DNA of 64,000 nucleotides. Origin: Streptomyces cynarae (lineage in GTDB: Bacteria > Actinomycetota > Actinomycetes > Streptomycetales > Streptomycetaceae). The stretch covers positions 5,300,001-5,364,000 of the forward strand of contig NZ_CP106793.1 of NCBI RefSeq assembly GCF_025642135.1, given 5' to 3'. The notes under the pieces are model-generated. The model did no database searches. It was not told where the DNA came from and was given only the letters and a program-made list of their open reading frames with translations. Shown one piece after another: positions 38,374 to 51,129 of the stretch (positions are counted from its first letter, which is position 1; every line of letters begins with the position of its first letter). A program made the position numbers and the translations under genes.

Positions 38374-39599
38374 ATGCCTCGCTGGAAGGCCTTGCCCGAT
38401 GAACTCGATCCGCAGGTCAAGGAGTTCGCGGCACAGTTGCGGCGGCTCGTGGACCGCAGCGGCCTCAGCGTCTCCGCCGTGGCCGACCGCACCGGCTACA
38501 GCAAGACGTCCTGGGAGCGGTACCTCAACGGCCGGCTGCTCGCGCCGAAGGGCGCGATCGTCGCCCTGGCCGAGGTGACCGGCACCCATCCCGTCCATCT
38601 GACCACCATGTGGGAGCTGGCCGAACGGTCCTGGAGCCGGGCGGAGATGCGCCACGACAGAACCATGGAGGCCATCCGGATCTCCCAGGCGCGCGCCGCG
38701 CTCGGTGAGTTCGGGGCGGCCACCGAGAACCAGGGCCGCGGCGGCAGGGCGGCCCGCAGCGCCACGGTGGCACCGGGAATCGCGGGTCCTGCGGGCGTGT
38801 CCCCGACGGTGCCGCCGCAGCCGACGCCCGAGCAGACCCCGGACGCGGCGGGCGACTCCGGTGCCGTGCGCGGCGGTCCGGCGGGCACGGGCTCGACGCG
38901 AGCCGGTTCGACGGGTGGCAACTCCTGGGGGCTCGCCGGGCTCACGGGGCCGTCGGGGGCGGCCGCAGCCCGGCCACGGCGCCCAAGTCCGGTGCACCGG
39001 CCCCCGTACCCGCCCCCGCTCCGGCCCCCGCACCGGACGTGCCCGGCCCGCACGGACCGGCGGCCTCCGACGCCCGGCCGGACGGCGGCGGCGGATCCGG
39101 CACCGCGCGCCGCAAGCGCCGGCTGACCATGTTCGTGGCGGGCCTCGTCGGAGCGCTGCTGGTGATCGCGACGGCCTTCCACCTCACCGGCGGCAACGAC
39201 GAGAAGGCCGCCGCGCCCAAGCCGTCCGCGGCCTCGCCGAGCCCGGACGCCGACCTGCCGCCCGGCGTCAAGTGCGCCGGCGCCGGCTGCACCGGCAAGG
39301 ACCCGGAGACCATGGGCTGTGGCGGCACACAGGCCACGACCAGCACCAGCGTCACCGTCGGCACCACCCTCGTCGAGGTCCGCTACAGCAGGACGTGCGG
39401 CGCCGCGTGGGCCCGTATCACCCGGGCGGCGCTGGGCGACACGGTCGAGGTGTCCGCGGCCGGGGCGACGAAGCAGACCGGCTCGGTCACGGCGGCAGGG
39501 GACACCGACGCGTACACGCCGATGGTGGCGGTGAAGGGCGGGGCCGGGGCGAAGGCCTGCGTGACGCTGGCGTCGGGGCAGACGGGGTGCACGAAGTAG
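38374..39599 (+). CDS. HTH protein with transmembrane helix and extracellular DUF2690 domain, frameshifted
   Basis: ATG 38374 starts an XRE-like HTH domain (LDPQVKEFAAQLRRLVDRSGLSVSAVADRTGYSKTSWERYL). A Gly/Thr/Pro-rich linker follows, and the frame breaks at the G5 run 38955-38959. One added base leads to the second frame: more linker, KRRLTMFVAGLVGALLVIATAFHLTG (membrane helix), then a secreted DUF2690 domain with paired Cys (VKCAGAGCTGKDPETMGCGG) and VRYSRTCGAAWARIT. About 408 residues. DNA-binding domain inside, Cys-rich sensor-like domain outside: a one-component transmembrane regulator by architecture. Confidence 0.8.
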
Positions 39600-41020
<1,421 letters not shown>

Positions 41021-41040
41021 CACGTCGGCGCCCCTGCGCC

Positions 41041-41085
41041 ACGGGCCCCGTTCCGGTTGCGTCCGGAGCGGGGCCCGTTCTTCGT
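41041..41085 (+). terminator. hairpin terminator after mdh
   Basis: ACGGGCCCCGTTCCGG at 41041-41056 pairs with CCGGAGCGGGGCCCGT at 41063-41078 (one G-U pair), six-base loop, then TCTTCGT. It separates mdh from the convergent secreted-protein gene. Confidence 0.88.
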
Positions 41086-41108
41086 GCCCGGGGCGCCTTT
41101 CCTCTCCG

Positions 41109-41885
41109 TCAGCTCCGCGGCGGCTGCGGAACCCGTGAGATGTCCACCGTCTGGCCGGCGGGCGGCGTCGTCTTCGGCACCGGCACGTTGTAGGCCGTGA
41201 AGGTCAGGCTCAGATCCGTGTCCGGGCCCTTCTGGACCGCCCGGTACAGACGGTGGTCCTTGCCCGTGGTGACGTACAGCGTCGAGGTGAAGCCGTTCAC
41301 CTGGAAGGACAGCGGGACCACCCGGGTGCCGTCCAGGGTCGTCGCGAGGCCCTCCTTCAGGGAGGAGGGTGCGGAGACCTTCGCGACGTCCTGGATTTCA
41401 CGGAGGTCACAGGTGCTCGCGATGCCGGCCAGCAGGTTGCTGGACGTGGAGCCGTGGATGTAGCGCTTGCTGAACGTCGTGGCCAGGCCGGCCCCCCGCT
41501 TTCCGGGGTATTCCGCCTTCCAGAACGCCGCGTCCGGCTTCATCCACACGTCGTTGCCCCGTTTGACGATCTGGACGGTGCCGCCGTGCCCGCCGAGCGT
41601 CATGGTGCCGGCGCAGTTGCCGGCCCGGTCGAGGGCGAGGTCCATCGCCGTCGGCAGACGCTTGCTCGACCTCGCCGTGGCGCTGCGGTCCGCATAGACG
41701 AGCCGGACGGAGCTGGCGTTCCGCAGTCCCCGCTCCGCCTGCGCGGCCAGGTCCTGTGGGCTCTGGTTGCCTGCGGTCCGGGCGGGGACGGCAGCGCTCG
41801 TCGGCGGAGAGAACAACATCGGGGGCAACAGCAGCGCCATCGACACGGCGCTCGTAGCGATCGCGAAGCCTTGGGTTCGGGACAT
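41109..41885 (-). CDS. secreted protein of unknown function (LppX/LolA-like pattern)
   Basis: 258 residues. Sec signal peptide (GFAIATSAVSMALLLPPMLFSPPTSAA, cleavage near residue 33) with no lipobox Cys. The mature part (LAAQAERGLRNASSVRLVYADR, MTLGGHGGTVQIVKRGNDVWMKPD, later TLDGTRVVPLSFQVNGFTSTLYVTTG) has the alternating beta pattern of LolA/LppX-like lipid-carrier folds, which is inference. ATG 41885 with GGAGGTGA at ideal spacing is preferred over the GTG one codon before. Stands alone. Confidence 0.8.
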   Translation of the reverse strand: MSRTQGFAIATSAVSMALLLPPMLFSPPTSAAVPARTAGNQSPQDLAAQAERGLRNASSVRLVYADRSATARSSKRLPTAMDLALDRAGNCAGTMTLGGHGGTVQIVKRGNDVWMKPDAAFWKAEYPGKRGAGLATTFSKRYIHGSTSSNLLAGIASTCDLREIQDVAKVSAPSSLKEGLATTLDGTRVVPLSFQVNGFTSTLYVTTGKDHRLYRAVQKGPDTDLSLTFTAYNVPVPKTTPPAGQTVDISRVPQPPRS

Positions 41886-42068
41886 CACGTCACCTCCAGT
41901 GGCTCAGCGTACTTTTCACCCTTTTCGACCGCATTTTTAGTGACGCTCCGCACTTTCGGCCGCAGGGCCCGCATGCATCGACGAGCCGGGGGCATGCGCG
42001 CATCCGGCCCCGAAGTGGCACCGGTGTGACACAGGGGTACCGCACAGGAACGGAAGGCAGTACCGATC

Positions 42069-43589
42069 ATGGCCGGACAGCAGGCACGGCAGGCAGAGCA
42101 GACGATCCACGTGGCAGGGGAGTGGCGCGCGGCCCTCTCCGGTGCCACGCGCGAGGTCCTCGACCCGGCGGATGCCACGCCGTTCGCGGTGGTCGCGGAG
42201 GGTGACGAGCGGGACGCCGACGCCGCGGTGGAGGCCGCGCGCCGCGCCTTCGACGAGGGGTCGTGGCCGCACACGCCCGTCGCGGAACGCGCCGCGCTGC
42301 TGCACCGCGTCGCCGATCTTCTCGTACGCGATCGCGAAGAGCTGGGCCTCCTGGAGAGCCGGGACGCAGGCAAGACCGTCGAGGAGGGCCGGGTCGACAT
42401 CGACTGCGTCGCCGACGCCTTCCGCTACTTCGCGAACCTGGTCGCCGGGGAGGGCGCCGGCCGGGTCGTGGACGCCGGCTCACCGGACGTCCACAGCGTC
42501 GTCGTACACGAACCCGTCGGCGTGTGCACGTTGATCACCCCCTGGAACTACCCGCTCCTCCAGGCCAGCTGGAAGATCGCGCCGGCTCTCGCGGCCGGCA
42601 ACACCTTCGTGGTCAAGCCGAGCGAGATCACCCCGATGACCACGATCGCGCTGATCGACCTGCTGGTCGAGGCGGGGCTGCCCGACGGGGTCGCGAACAT
42701 CGTCACCGGGCCCGGGCACTCCGCCGGCGCCCGGCTCGCCGAGCACCCCGGCGTCGACCTCGTCTCCTTCACCGGCGGCCTGGTCAGCGGCACCAAGGTC
42801 GCGCAGGCCGCCGCCGCGGGCGTCAAGAAGATCGCCCTGGAGCTCGGCGGCAAGAACCCCAACGTCGTCTTCGCCGACGCCTGCGCCACCGAGGAGGGCT
42901 TCGACACCGCCGTCGACCAGGCCCTCAACGCCGCGTTCATCCACAGCGGCCAGGTCTGCTCGGCGGGAGCCCGCCTCATCATCGAGGAGTCCGTCCGCGA
43001 CCGCTTCGTCGCCGAACTCGCCCGGCGCGCCGAAAGGATCAAGCTCGGCCGCGGCACCGAGAAGGGCGTCGAGTGCGGCCCGCTCGTCTCGGAACAACAG
43101 CGCGCGAAGACCGAGGCGTACGTCGCCTCAGCGCTCGCCGAGGGCGCGGTGCTGCGCTGCGGCGGCAAGCGTCCCGAGCCCGACGAGACCCGGCCCGCCA
43201 CCGGCTGGTTCTACGAGCCGACCGTCCTCGACCACTGCCACCGGGAGATGAAGGTCGTCCGGGAGGAGGTCTTCGGCCCCGTCCTCACCGTCGAGACCTT
43301 CCGCACCGAGGACGAGGCGGTCGCCCTCGCCAACGACACCGAGTACGGCCTCGCCGGCGCCGTGTGGACCGCCGACGCAGGCCGTGCCCGCCGCGTCGCC
43401 GGCCGGCTGCGCCACGGCACCGTCTGGATCAACGACTTCCACCCCTACCTCCCGCAGGCGGAGTGGGGAGGCTTCGGCAAGAGCGGCATCGGCCGCGAAC
43501 TCGGCCCCGCCGGCCTCGCCGAGTACCGCGAGACCAAGCACGTCTACCAGAACCTCGCCCCCAAGCCGGTGCGGTGGTTCGCGGGCTGA
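42069..43589 (+). CDS. aldehyde dehydrogenase, probably betaine aldehyde dehydrogenase
   Basis: 506 residues. NAD-binding TPWNYPLLQASWKIAPALAAGN with KPSE, Glu of LELGGKNPN as general base and the catalytic Cys in SGQVCSAGARL. Of the ALDH classes the closest by eye are GbsA/BetB-type betaine aldehyde dehydrogenases. Context supports it: a choline-dehydrogenase-like GMC gene and a glycine-betaine ABC transporter follow on the same strand. It would oxidise betaine aldehyde to the osmoprotectant glycine betaine. An unusual C/T-rich 102-base spacer separates it from the GMC gene. Confidence 0.9.
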   Translation: MAGQQARQAEQTIHVAGEWRAALSGATREVLDPADATPFAVVAEGDERDADAAVEAARRAFDEGSWPHTPVAERAALLHRVADLLVRDREELGLLESRDAGKTVEEGRVDIDCVADAFRYFANLVAGEGAGRVVDAGSPDVHSVVVHEPVGVCTLITPWNYPLLQASWKIAPALAAGNTFVVKPSEITPMTTIALIDLLVEAGLPDGVANIVTGPGHSAGARLAEHPGVDLVSFTGGLVSGTKVAQAAAAGVKKIALELGGKNPNVVFADACATEEGFDTAVDQALNAAFIHSGQVCSAGARLIIEESVRDRFVAELARRAERIKLGRGTEKGVECGPLVSEQQRAKTEAYVASALAEGAVLRCGGKRPEPDETRPATGWFYEPTVLDHCHREMKVVREEVFGPVLTVETFRTEDEAVALANDTEYGLAGAVWTADAGRARRVAGRLRHGTVWINDFHPYLPQAEWGGFGKSGIGRELGPAGLAEYRETKHVYQNLAPKPVRWFAG

Positions 43590-43691
43590 GCCCCGCCCCG
43601 CGACCGATCTCCCCCGACCTCCGTCTTCGTCCCCACCTTCCCCCGATCCCGCACTTCCCCGACCTCTCTGTATCCCTGGAGCACGACGCCC

Positions 43692-45220
43692 ATGCCCGAG
43701 ACCACCCACGAGTACGACTATGTCGTCATCGGTGGCGGAACCGCAGGCTCCGTCATCGCCTCCCGCCTGACCGAGAACCCGGACGTCACCGTCGCCGTCA
43801 TCGAGGGCGGCCCGAGCGACGTCGGCCGCGACGACGTCCTCACGCTGCGCCGCTGGATGGGCCTGCTCGGCGGCGAACTCGACTACGACTACCCGACCAC
43901 CGAACAGCCGCGCGGCAACTCCCACATCCGGCACAGCCGCGCCCGCGTCCTCGGCGGCTGCTCCTCGCACAACACCCTCATCGCCTTCAAGCCGCTGCCG
44001 TCCGACTGGGACGAGTGGGAGGCGGCCGGCGCCGAGGGCTGGGGCGCCGTACCGATGGAGGCGTACTACGCCCGTCTGAAGAACAACATCGTCCCCGTCG
44101 ACGAGAACGACCGGAACGCCATCGCCCGCGACTTCGTGGACGCGGCCCAGGCGGCGCTCGGCGTGCCGCGCGTCGAAGGCTTCAACAAGAAGCCGTTCAC
44201 CGAGGGCGTCGGCTTCTTCGACCTCGCCTACCACCCGGAGAACAACAAGCGCTCCAGCGCGTCGGTGGCGTATCTGCACCCCGTGATGGACGAACGCGCC
44301 AACCTCGCGCTGCTGCTTGAGACGTGGGCCTACAGGCTGGAGCTGGACGGCACGCGCGCCCGCGGTGTGCACGTGCGGACCAAGGAGGGCGAGGAGATCC
44401 TCGTACGGGCCCGGCGAGAGGTCGTGCTGTGCGCCGGCGCCGTCGACTCCCCGCGGCTGCTGCTGCACTCCGGGATCGGCCCCAAGGCGGACCTGGAGCA
44501 GCTCGGCATACCCGTGGTGCACGACCTGCCGGGCGTCGGTGAGAACCTGCTCGACCACCCGGAGTCGGTCATCGTCTGGGAGACGCACGGCCCGATCCCC
44601 GAGAACTCCGCGATGGACTCCGACGCCGGACTGTTCGTGCGCCGCGACCCTGAACACGCGGGCCCCGACCTGATGTTCCACTTCTACCAGGTCCCGTTCA
44701 CCGACAACCCGGAGCGCCTCGGCTACGAGCGGCCGGAGTTCGGCGTCTCGATGACCCCGAACATCCCCAAGCCGAAGAGCCGCGGCCGGCTGTACCTCAC
44801 CAGCCCGGACCCGTCCGTCAAGCCCGCTCTCGACTTCCGCTACTTCACCGACGAGGACGACTACGACGGCCGCACCCTCGTCGACGGCATCCGCATCGCC
44901 CGCGAGATCGCGAAGACCGAGCCGCTGGCGGGCTGGCTGAAGCGGGAGGTGTGCCCCGGCCCGGACATCACCGGTGACGAGGAGCTGAGCGAGTACGCCC
45001 GCAAGGTCGCCCACACCGTGTACCACCCGGCGGGCACCTGCCGCATGGGCGCCGAGACCGACGACCTCGCCGTCGTCGACCCCGAGCTGCGCATCCGCGG
45101 CCTGGACGGCATCCGCATCGCCGACGCCTCCGTCTTCCCGACCATGACCGCCGTCAACCCGATGATCGGGGTGCTGATGGTCGGGGAGAAGGCCGTCGAC
45201 CTGATCGGAGGTGGTCTGTG

Positions 45221-45221
<1 letters not shown>
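43692..45221 (+). CDS. GMC oxidoreductase (choline dehydrogenase-like)
   Basis: 509 residues. FAD dinucleotide loop [22 protein letters not shown] signature 1 around [18 protein letters not shown], signature 2 [18 protein letters not shown], and the C-terminal active-site His/Asn region [14 protein letters not shown] and [12 protein letters not shown]. Together with the preceding aldehyde dehydrogenase it probably turns choline into betaine. ATG 43692 follows CTGGAG. Its stop overlaps the ATPase gene start, so the oxidation and transport genes are one operon. Confidence 0.92.
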
Positions 45222-46497
<1,276 letters not shown>

Positions 46498-46498
<1 letters not shown>

Positions 46499-48440
46499 TG
46501 GCCACGGTCACCGCAAGCGCCCCACGCACACTGCTGCCCGGCTTCGTCAAAACCCGCGCCGCCCGCAAACTCCTGGTGCTCGCGGTCATCGCCGCGGTCC
46601 TCGCACCGCTGGTGAACTCCCGCTGGCCGGGCGCCGGCTGGCCCGGCGCGCTCACCGTCGACCTCTCCAAGCCCCTCACCACGGCCAGCAACTGGATCAT
46701 CGACAATCGGGACAGCCACCCCCTGTTCCTGTACTTCTTCGGCTACGTCAGCAACGCCGTCGTCGTCTCCGTGCGCGCCGTCTACCTGGTCCTGCTCGCC
46801 GCGGGCTGGCCGGGCGTGACGGTCGCGGCCGCCGTGGTCGCCTGGCGTGCTTCCGGTGTGCGCCTCGCCCTCGGCACCGCAGCGGCGTTCCTCGCCTGCG
46901 GTCTGCTCGGCATGTGGGTGGCGACCATGCAGACCCTCGCCCTCATGGTGGTCGCGGTCCTCGCCTCGGTTCTCGTCGGCGCACTGCTCGGCCTGGGCGC
47001 CGGTCTGTCCGACCGGGTGGACCGCGCCCTGCGCCCGGTCCTGGACACCATGCAGGTGCTCCCGGCGTTCGCCTACCTCCTGCCCGTGGTCCTGGTCTTC
47101 GGCATCGGTGTGCCCGCCGCCGTCCTCGCCACGGTCGTCTACGCCGCCCCGCCGATGGCCCGTCTGACCGCCCTCGGGCTGCGCGGCGCCGACAAGGAGG
47201 TGCTGGAGGCGGTCGACTCCCTCGGCGCCACCGCACGGCAGCGCCTGCTGACCGCCCGTATCCCGCTCGCCCGCAAGGAGCTCCTCCTCGGCCTCAACCA
47301 GACGATCATGATGGCGCTGTCCATGGCGGTCATCGCCTCGGTGATCGGCGCCGGCGGCCTCGGCGACCGCGTCTACCAGGCGCTGGCGTCGGTCGACGTG
47401 GGCGCCGCGCTGGCCGCGGGCATCCCCATCGTGCTGCTGGCCGTCGTCCTGGACCGGGTGACCTCAGCGGCGGGCAACCGGATCGGGCAGGAGCAGCGCA
47501 GCGCGCGCCCTGGGCCTACGCGGCCCTCGCCGCCGTCGCCGTGGCCCTGGCCGCGCGCCTGGCGGGCCGCCTCGACTGGCCCACGGGCTGGACGGTCAAC
47601 ATCGCCGAGCCCGTCAACCGCGCCGTCGACTGGATGACCGCCCACCTGTACTCCGGCGTCCCGGTCGTCGGCGGCACCGCCGACTGGGCGGGCCACTTCA
47701 CCACCTGGGTCCTGGACCCGGTCCGCTCCGGTCTGCAGTGGCTGCCCTGGTGGTCGGTGCTGCTGATCGTCGCCGCCCTGGCCTGGCTGATCGGCACCTG
47801 GCGCACCGCGCTGACCGCCGTCCTCGCGATGGCCGCGATCGGCGTGCTCGGTGTGTGGAAGCCGTCCCTCGACACGCTGTCGCAGGTGCTCGCCGCCGTC
47901 GCCGTCACCCTCGTCGTCGGCTTCGCGACCGGCATCGCGGCCGCCCGCAGCGACCGCTTCGAGCGGCTGCTGCGCCCCGTCCTCGACGTCTTCCAGACGA
48001 TGCCGCAGTTCGTGTACCTGATCCCGGTCGTCGCGCTGTTCGGCGTCGGCCGCGCCCCGGCCGTCGCCGCCGCCATCGTGTACGCCCTTCCGGCGGTCGT
48101 CCGGATCACCGCGCAGGGCGTGCGAAAGGTGGACCCGGCGGCGCTGGAGTCCGCCCGCTCGCTCGGCGCGACCAGTGGACAGCAGCTGCGCCAGGTGCAG
48201 CTTCCGCTGGCCCGCCCGGCCCTGCTGCTCGCGGTCAACCAGGGCGTGGTCCTGGTGCTCGCCGTCGTCATCATCGGCGGCCTGGTCGGCGGCGGCGCGC
48301 TCGGTTACAACGTCGTCTTCGGCCTCGCCCAGGGCGACCTGGCGACCGGTCTGGTGGCCGGGATCGCGATCGTCTGCCTCGGTCTGATGCTCGACCGGGT
48401 GACCCAGCCGACCGAGCGACGCTCGACGAAGGGAGCGTGA
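46498..48440 (+). CDS. glycine betaine ABC transporter permease, two fused permease domains, frameshifted
   Basis: The first half (46498 to about 47508) has a full BPD_transp_1 domain with the EAA-type loop LEAVDSLGATARQRLLTARIPLA. The frame then breaks at a CCC run (47508-47510); one added C gives QRSARPWAYAALAAV and the second half, with more helices and a second EAA loop, LESARSLGATSGQQLRQVQLPLA. Together about 648 residues with two permease units in one chain, which replaces the usual homodimer. Membrane channel of the betaine importer, operonic with the ATPase and the binding protein. Confidence 0.88.
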
Positions 48441-48441
48441 C

Positions 48442-49404
48442 ATGACACTGCACCGCAGGACGGCGCTGATCGCCGCGACGGCGGCCGCATGCTCGCTGCT
48501 CGCCGGGTGCGGCGCCGCCGACATGACCAAGCAGGCCTCTCCCTTCGCGAACGCCGGGGGCTCGAAGTCCGTGACCCTGTCCGTGCAGTCCTGGGTGGGC
48601 GCCCAGGCCAACGTGGCCGTGGCGCAGTACATCCTGGAGCACAAGCTCGGCTACCGCGTCGACACCGTCCAGGTCGACGAGGTGCCCGCCTGGGACGCGC
48701 TGAGCCAGGGCCGGGTCGACGCGATCCTGGAGGACTGGGGCCACCCGGACCAGGAGAAGCGGTACGTCGAGGACAAGAAGACGATCACCCGTGGCGGCGG
48801 CCTGGGGGTCACCGGTCACATCGGCTGGTTCGTGCCGACGTACCTGGCCAAGCAGCACCCGGACATCACCGACTGGAAGAACCTGAACAAGTACGCCTCC
48901 CTGTTCCGCACGGCGGAGAGCGGCGGCAAGGGCCAGCTGATGGACGGCTCGCCGTCGTACGTCACCAACGACAAGGCGCTGGTGCAGAACCTGAAGCTGA
49001 ACTACCAGGTGGTCTTCGCGGGTTCCGAGGCGGCGCAGATCACGCAGATGAGGCAGTTCGCGAAGGAGAAGAAGCCCTTCCTGACGTACTGGTACGCGCC
49101 GCAGTGGCTGTTCAAGAAGGTCCCCATGACGGAGGTGAAGCTGCCGCCGTACAAGGAGGGCTGCGACGCGGACCCGGCGAAGGTCGCCTGCGCCTACCCG
49201 CACACGCCGCTGCAGAAGTACCTCAACGCCGACTTCGCGAAGAAGGGCGGCAAGGCGGCCCGGTTCCTGCAGAAGTTCAGGTGGACGACGGAGGACCAGA
49301 ACGAGGTCGCCCTGATGATCGCCGACCAGAAGACGACCCCCGACGAGGCGGCGAAGAAGTGGGTGGACAGCCACGAGTCCACCTGGAGGTCGTGGCTGTC
49401 CTGA
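48442..49404 (+). CDS. glycine betaine-binding lipoprotein (OpuAC/ProX type)
   Basis: 320 residues. Lipoprotein signal ending LLAGC with the lipidated C23. OpuAC domain with SVQSWVGAQANVAVAQYILEHKLGY, DEVPAWDALSQGRVDAILEDW and several Trp/Tyr that form the aromatic cage for quaternary amines in this family. It delivers betaine or a related compound to the double permease. It starts one base after the permease stop. Only 15 bases separate its end from the convergent PEP-mutase-like gene. Confidence 0.93.
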   Translation: MTLHRRTALIAATAAACSLLAGCGAADMTKQASPFANAGGSKSVTLSVQSWVGAQANVAVAQYILEHKLGYRVDTVQVDEVPAWDALSQGRVDAILEDWGHPDQEKRYVEDKKTITRGGGLGVTGHIGWFVPTYLAKQHPDITDWKNLNKYASLFRTAESGGKGQLMDGSPSYVTNDKALVQNLKLNYQVVFAGSEAAQITQMRQFAKEKKPFLTYWYAPQWLFKKVPMTEVKLPPYKEGCDADPAKVACAYPHTPLQKYLNADFAKKGGKAARFLQKFRWTTEDQNEVALMIADQKTTPDEAAKKWVDSHESTWRSWLS

Positions 49405-49419
49405 TCCCGCCGAACCCGC

Positions 49420-50136
49420 CTACAGCCCTTGGGCGATCTCGCCCAGCGCCGCTGTCGCCCGCCGCTGCAGCCAGGGTCCGAACGTGACCCGGGTGGCGCC
49501 GAGTTCGCCCAGCTCGGCGGGCGAGGGGCTCTCGCCGTCGAGCTTGGCGTAGGCGTTGAGCGGCCCCTGGATGCCGGCCCGCAGCAGCGGCAGTACGTTC
49601 GCCGGGGCGCCGATCGGATAGACGCAGTCGGCGCCCGCGGCGACGTACAAGGCCGCCCGCTCGATGGCGCGTTCCGGGTCCCCGTCCCCGCATGTGAACG
49701 TGTCGACGCGGGCGTTGAGGAACAGCCGGTCGCCTGCCGCGGCCCGCACCTCGGCGAGCCGCTCGGCGTGCTGCCGCGGGTCCTTGAGGGCACCTCCGCC
49801 GGAGTCCTCGAGGTTGCACCCGACGGCGCCCGCCTCCAGAAGCCGTTCCACCAGCTCCTTCGGGGCGAGTCCGTACCCGTCCTCCACGTCGGCCGAGACC
49901 GGCACATCGACCGCACGGGTGATCCGTGCGACCACCGAGAACATCTCGTCGGCGGGGGTGGACCCGTCCGCGTACCCCAGGGAGGCGGCGATTCCGGCGC
50001 TGGGCGTTGCGAGCGCCGGGAACCCGGCGTCCACCAGGGCCCGCGCGCTCGCCGCGTCCCAGGGCCCGGGCAGGACGAGCGGATCGCCGGGGAGGCGTCC
50101 GTGGTGCAGGGCGCGGAACGTGTCGACTTTGCTCAC
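49420..50136 (-). CDS. isocitrate lyase/PEP mutase superfamily protein
   Basis: 238 residues. LPGPWDAASARALVDAGFPALATPSAG starts the TIM barrel; SADVEDGYG carries metal-binding Asp/Glu; GCNLEDSGGG and NARVDTF complete the active-site pattern of the PEP mutase/ICL superfamily. The signature KKCGH loop of true isocitrate lyase is absent, as usual for this subgroup (oxaloacetate decarboxylase- or carboxyphosphonate mutase-like). Substrate unknown. GTG 50136 overlaps the stop of the upstream AhpD-like gene as GTGA. Third gene of the operon. Confidence 0.88.
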   Translation of the reverse strand: MSKVDTFRALHHGRLPGDPLVLPGPWDAASARALVDAGFPALATPSAGIAASLGYADGSTPADEMFSVVARITRAVDVPVSADVEDGYGLAPKELVERLLEAGAVGCNLEDSGGGALKDPRQHAERLAEVRAAAGDRLFLNARVDTFTCGDGDPERAIERAALYVAAGADCVYPIGAPANVLPLLRAGIQGPLNAYAKLDGESPSPAELGELGATRVTFGPWLQRRATAALGEIAQGL

Positions 50137-50579
50137 CACTCCATGCTCCCCGCCGGAATGCGTCGGGACACCATCAGCCGGTTCCAGCTGTTGATGACGG
50201 TGATGAGGGCGAGCAGGTGGGCGAGCCGGGCTTCGTCGAAGTGCCGGGCGGCCCGCTCCCACACCTCGTCCGGCACGAAGCCCTCTGTCAGTACGGTCAC
50301 CGCCTCCGTCAGCGCCAGCGCGGCCCGCTCCCGCTCGTCGAAGACCTCCCCGGCCTCCTCCCAGGCGTTCAGCAGGTCCAGCCGCGACTCGTCGACCCCC
50401 TGCTTCCGGGCGATCGCCAGGTGCATGTCCAGGCAGAACGCGCAGTGGTTGAGCTGCGAGGCACGGATCTGGACCAGCTCGGCGAGGGCGGGGTCGCCGA
50501 GCCCCTTCTTCGCGGCCGCGCTCAGGGCCTGCATCGAGGCCCGGACCGCGGGGTCCAGGTGGGTGGTCCGAGCCGTCAC
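50133..50579 (-). CDS. carboxymuconolactone decarboxylase/AhpD-like protein (second copy)
   Basis: 148 residues. AhpD core with CxxC as C46 and C49 and H53 in NHCAFCLDMH, the arrangement of alkylhydroperoxidase AhpD-type proteins (thiol peroxidase activity with lipoyl partners). GTG 50579 overlaps the stop of the first copy, and its stop overlaps the next start, both as GTGA. It is a diverged duplicate of the preceding gene: the core residues are the same and the tails (VINSWNRLMVSRR versus VINAWNRFGVTTR) align. Confidence 0.9.
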   Translation of the reverse strand: MTARTTHLDPAVRASMQALSAAAKKGLGDPALAELVQIRASQLNHCAFCLDMHLAIARKQGVDESRLDLLNAWEEAGEVFDERERAALALTEAVTVLTEGFVPDEVWERAARHFDEARLAHLLALITVINSWNRLMVSRRIPAGSMEW

Positions 50580-51082
50580 TTGTACTGGCCGGGCTGGTAG
50601 TGCCCCGGCACCGCACGCGTCGTCACGCCGAACCGGTTCCACGCGTTGATCACCGTGATCGCGGCGATCAGCTGCGCCAGCTCGGCCTCCTCGAAGTGCT
50701 TGGCGGCTTTCTCGTACACCTCGTCCGGCACGAACCCGTCCGTCAGCACGGTCACCGCATCGGTCAGCTCCAGCGCGGCCACCTCCTTCTCGGTGTAGAA
50801 GTGCCGCGACTCCTCCCAGGCGCTGAGCTGGATGATCCGCTCGACGCTCTCGCCCGCCGCGAGCGCGTCCTTGGTGTGCATGTCCAGGCAGAACGCGCAG
50901 TGGTTGAGCTGCGAGGCGCGGATCTTCACCAGCTCGCGCAGCTTCGGGTCCAGACCCTGCCCGGCGGCCGCGTCGAGCCGGACCATCGTCCTGAAGACCT
51001 CGGGGGCGTGCTTGCCCCAGTCCATGCGGGGGGTGTGCTCGGGGGCGTACTCAACGGTGGTGGTGTTCTCGTTCGTCGTCAT
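50576..51082 (-). CDS. carboxymuconolactone decarboxylase/AhpD-like protein (first copy)
   Basis: 168 residues. Same fold as its neighbour with C62, C65 and H69 in NHCAFCLDMH and a Glu-rich helix after it. A 20-residue polar N-terminal extension is extra. Heads a three-gene operon (two AhpD-like genes and the PEP-mutase-like gene). Divergent from the MocR regulator, with 47 bases between starts; MocR proteins usually control the adjacent divergent operon. Confidence 0.9.
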   Translation of the reverse strand: MTTNENTTTVEYAPEHTPRMDWGKHAPEVFRTMVRLDAAAGQGLDPKLRELVKIRASQLNHCAFCLDMHTKDALAAGESVERIIQLSAWEESRHFYTEKEVAALELTDAVTVLTDGFVPDEVYEKAAKHFEEAELAQLIAAITVINAWNRFGVTTRAVPGHYQPGQYK

Positions 51083-51129
51083 GTCTTCGACCCTATGAGC
51101 GAAGCAGCCCAGGGGTATGGTCCAGTTCC

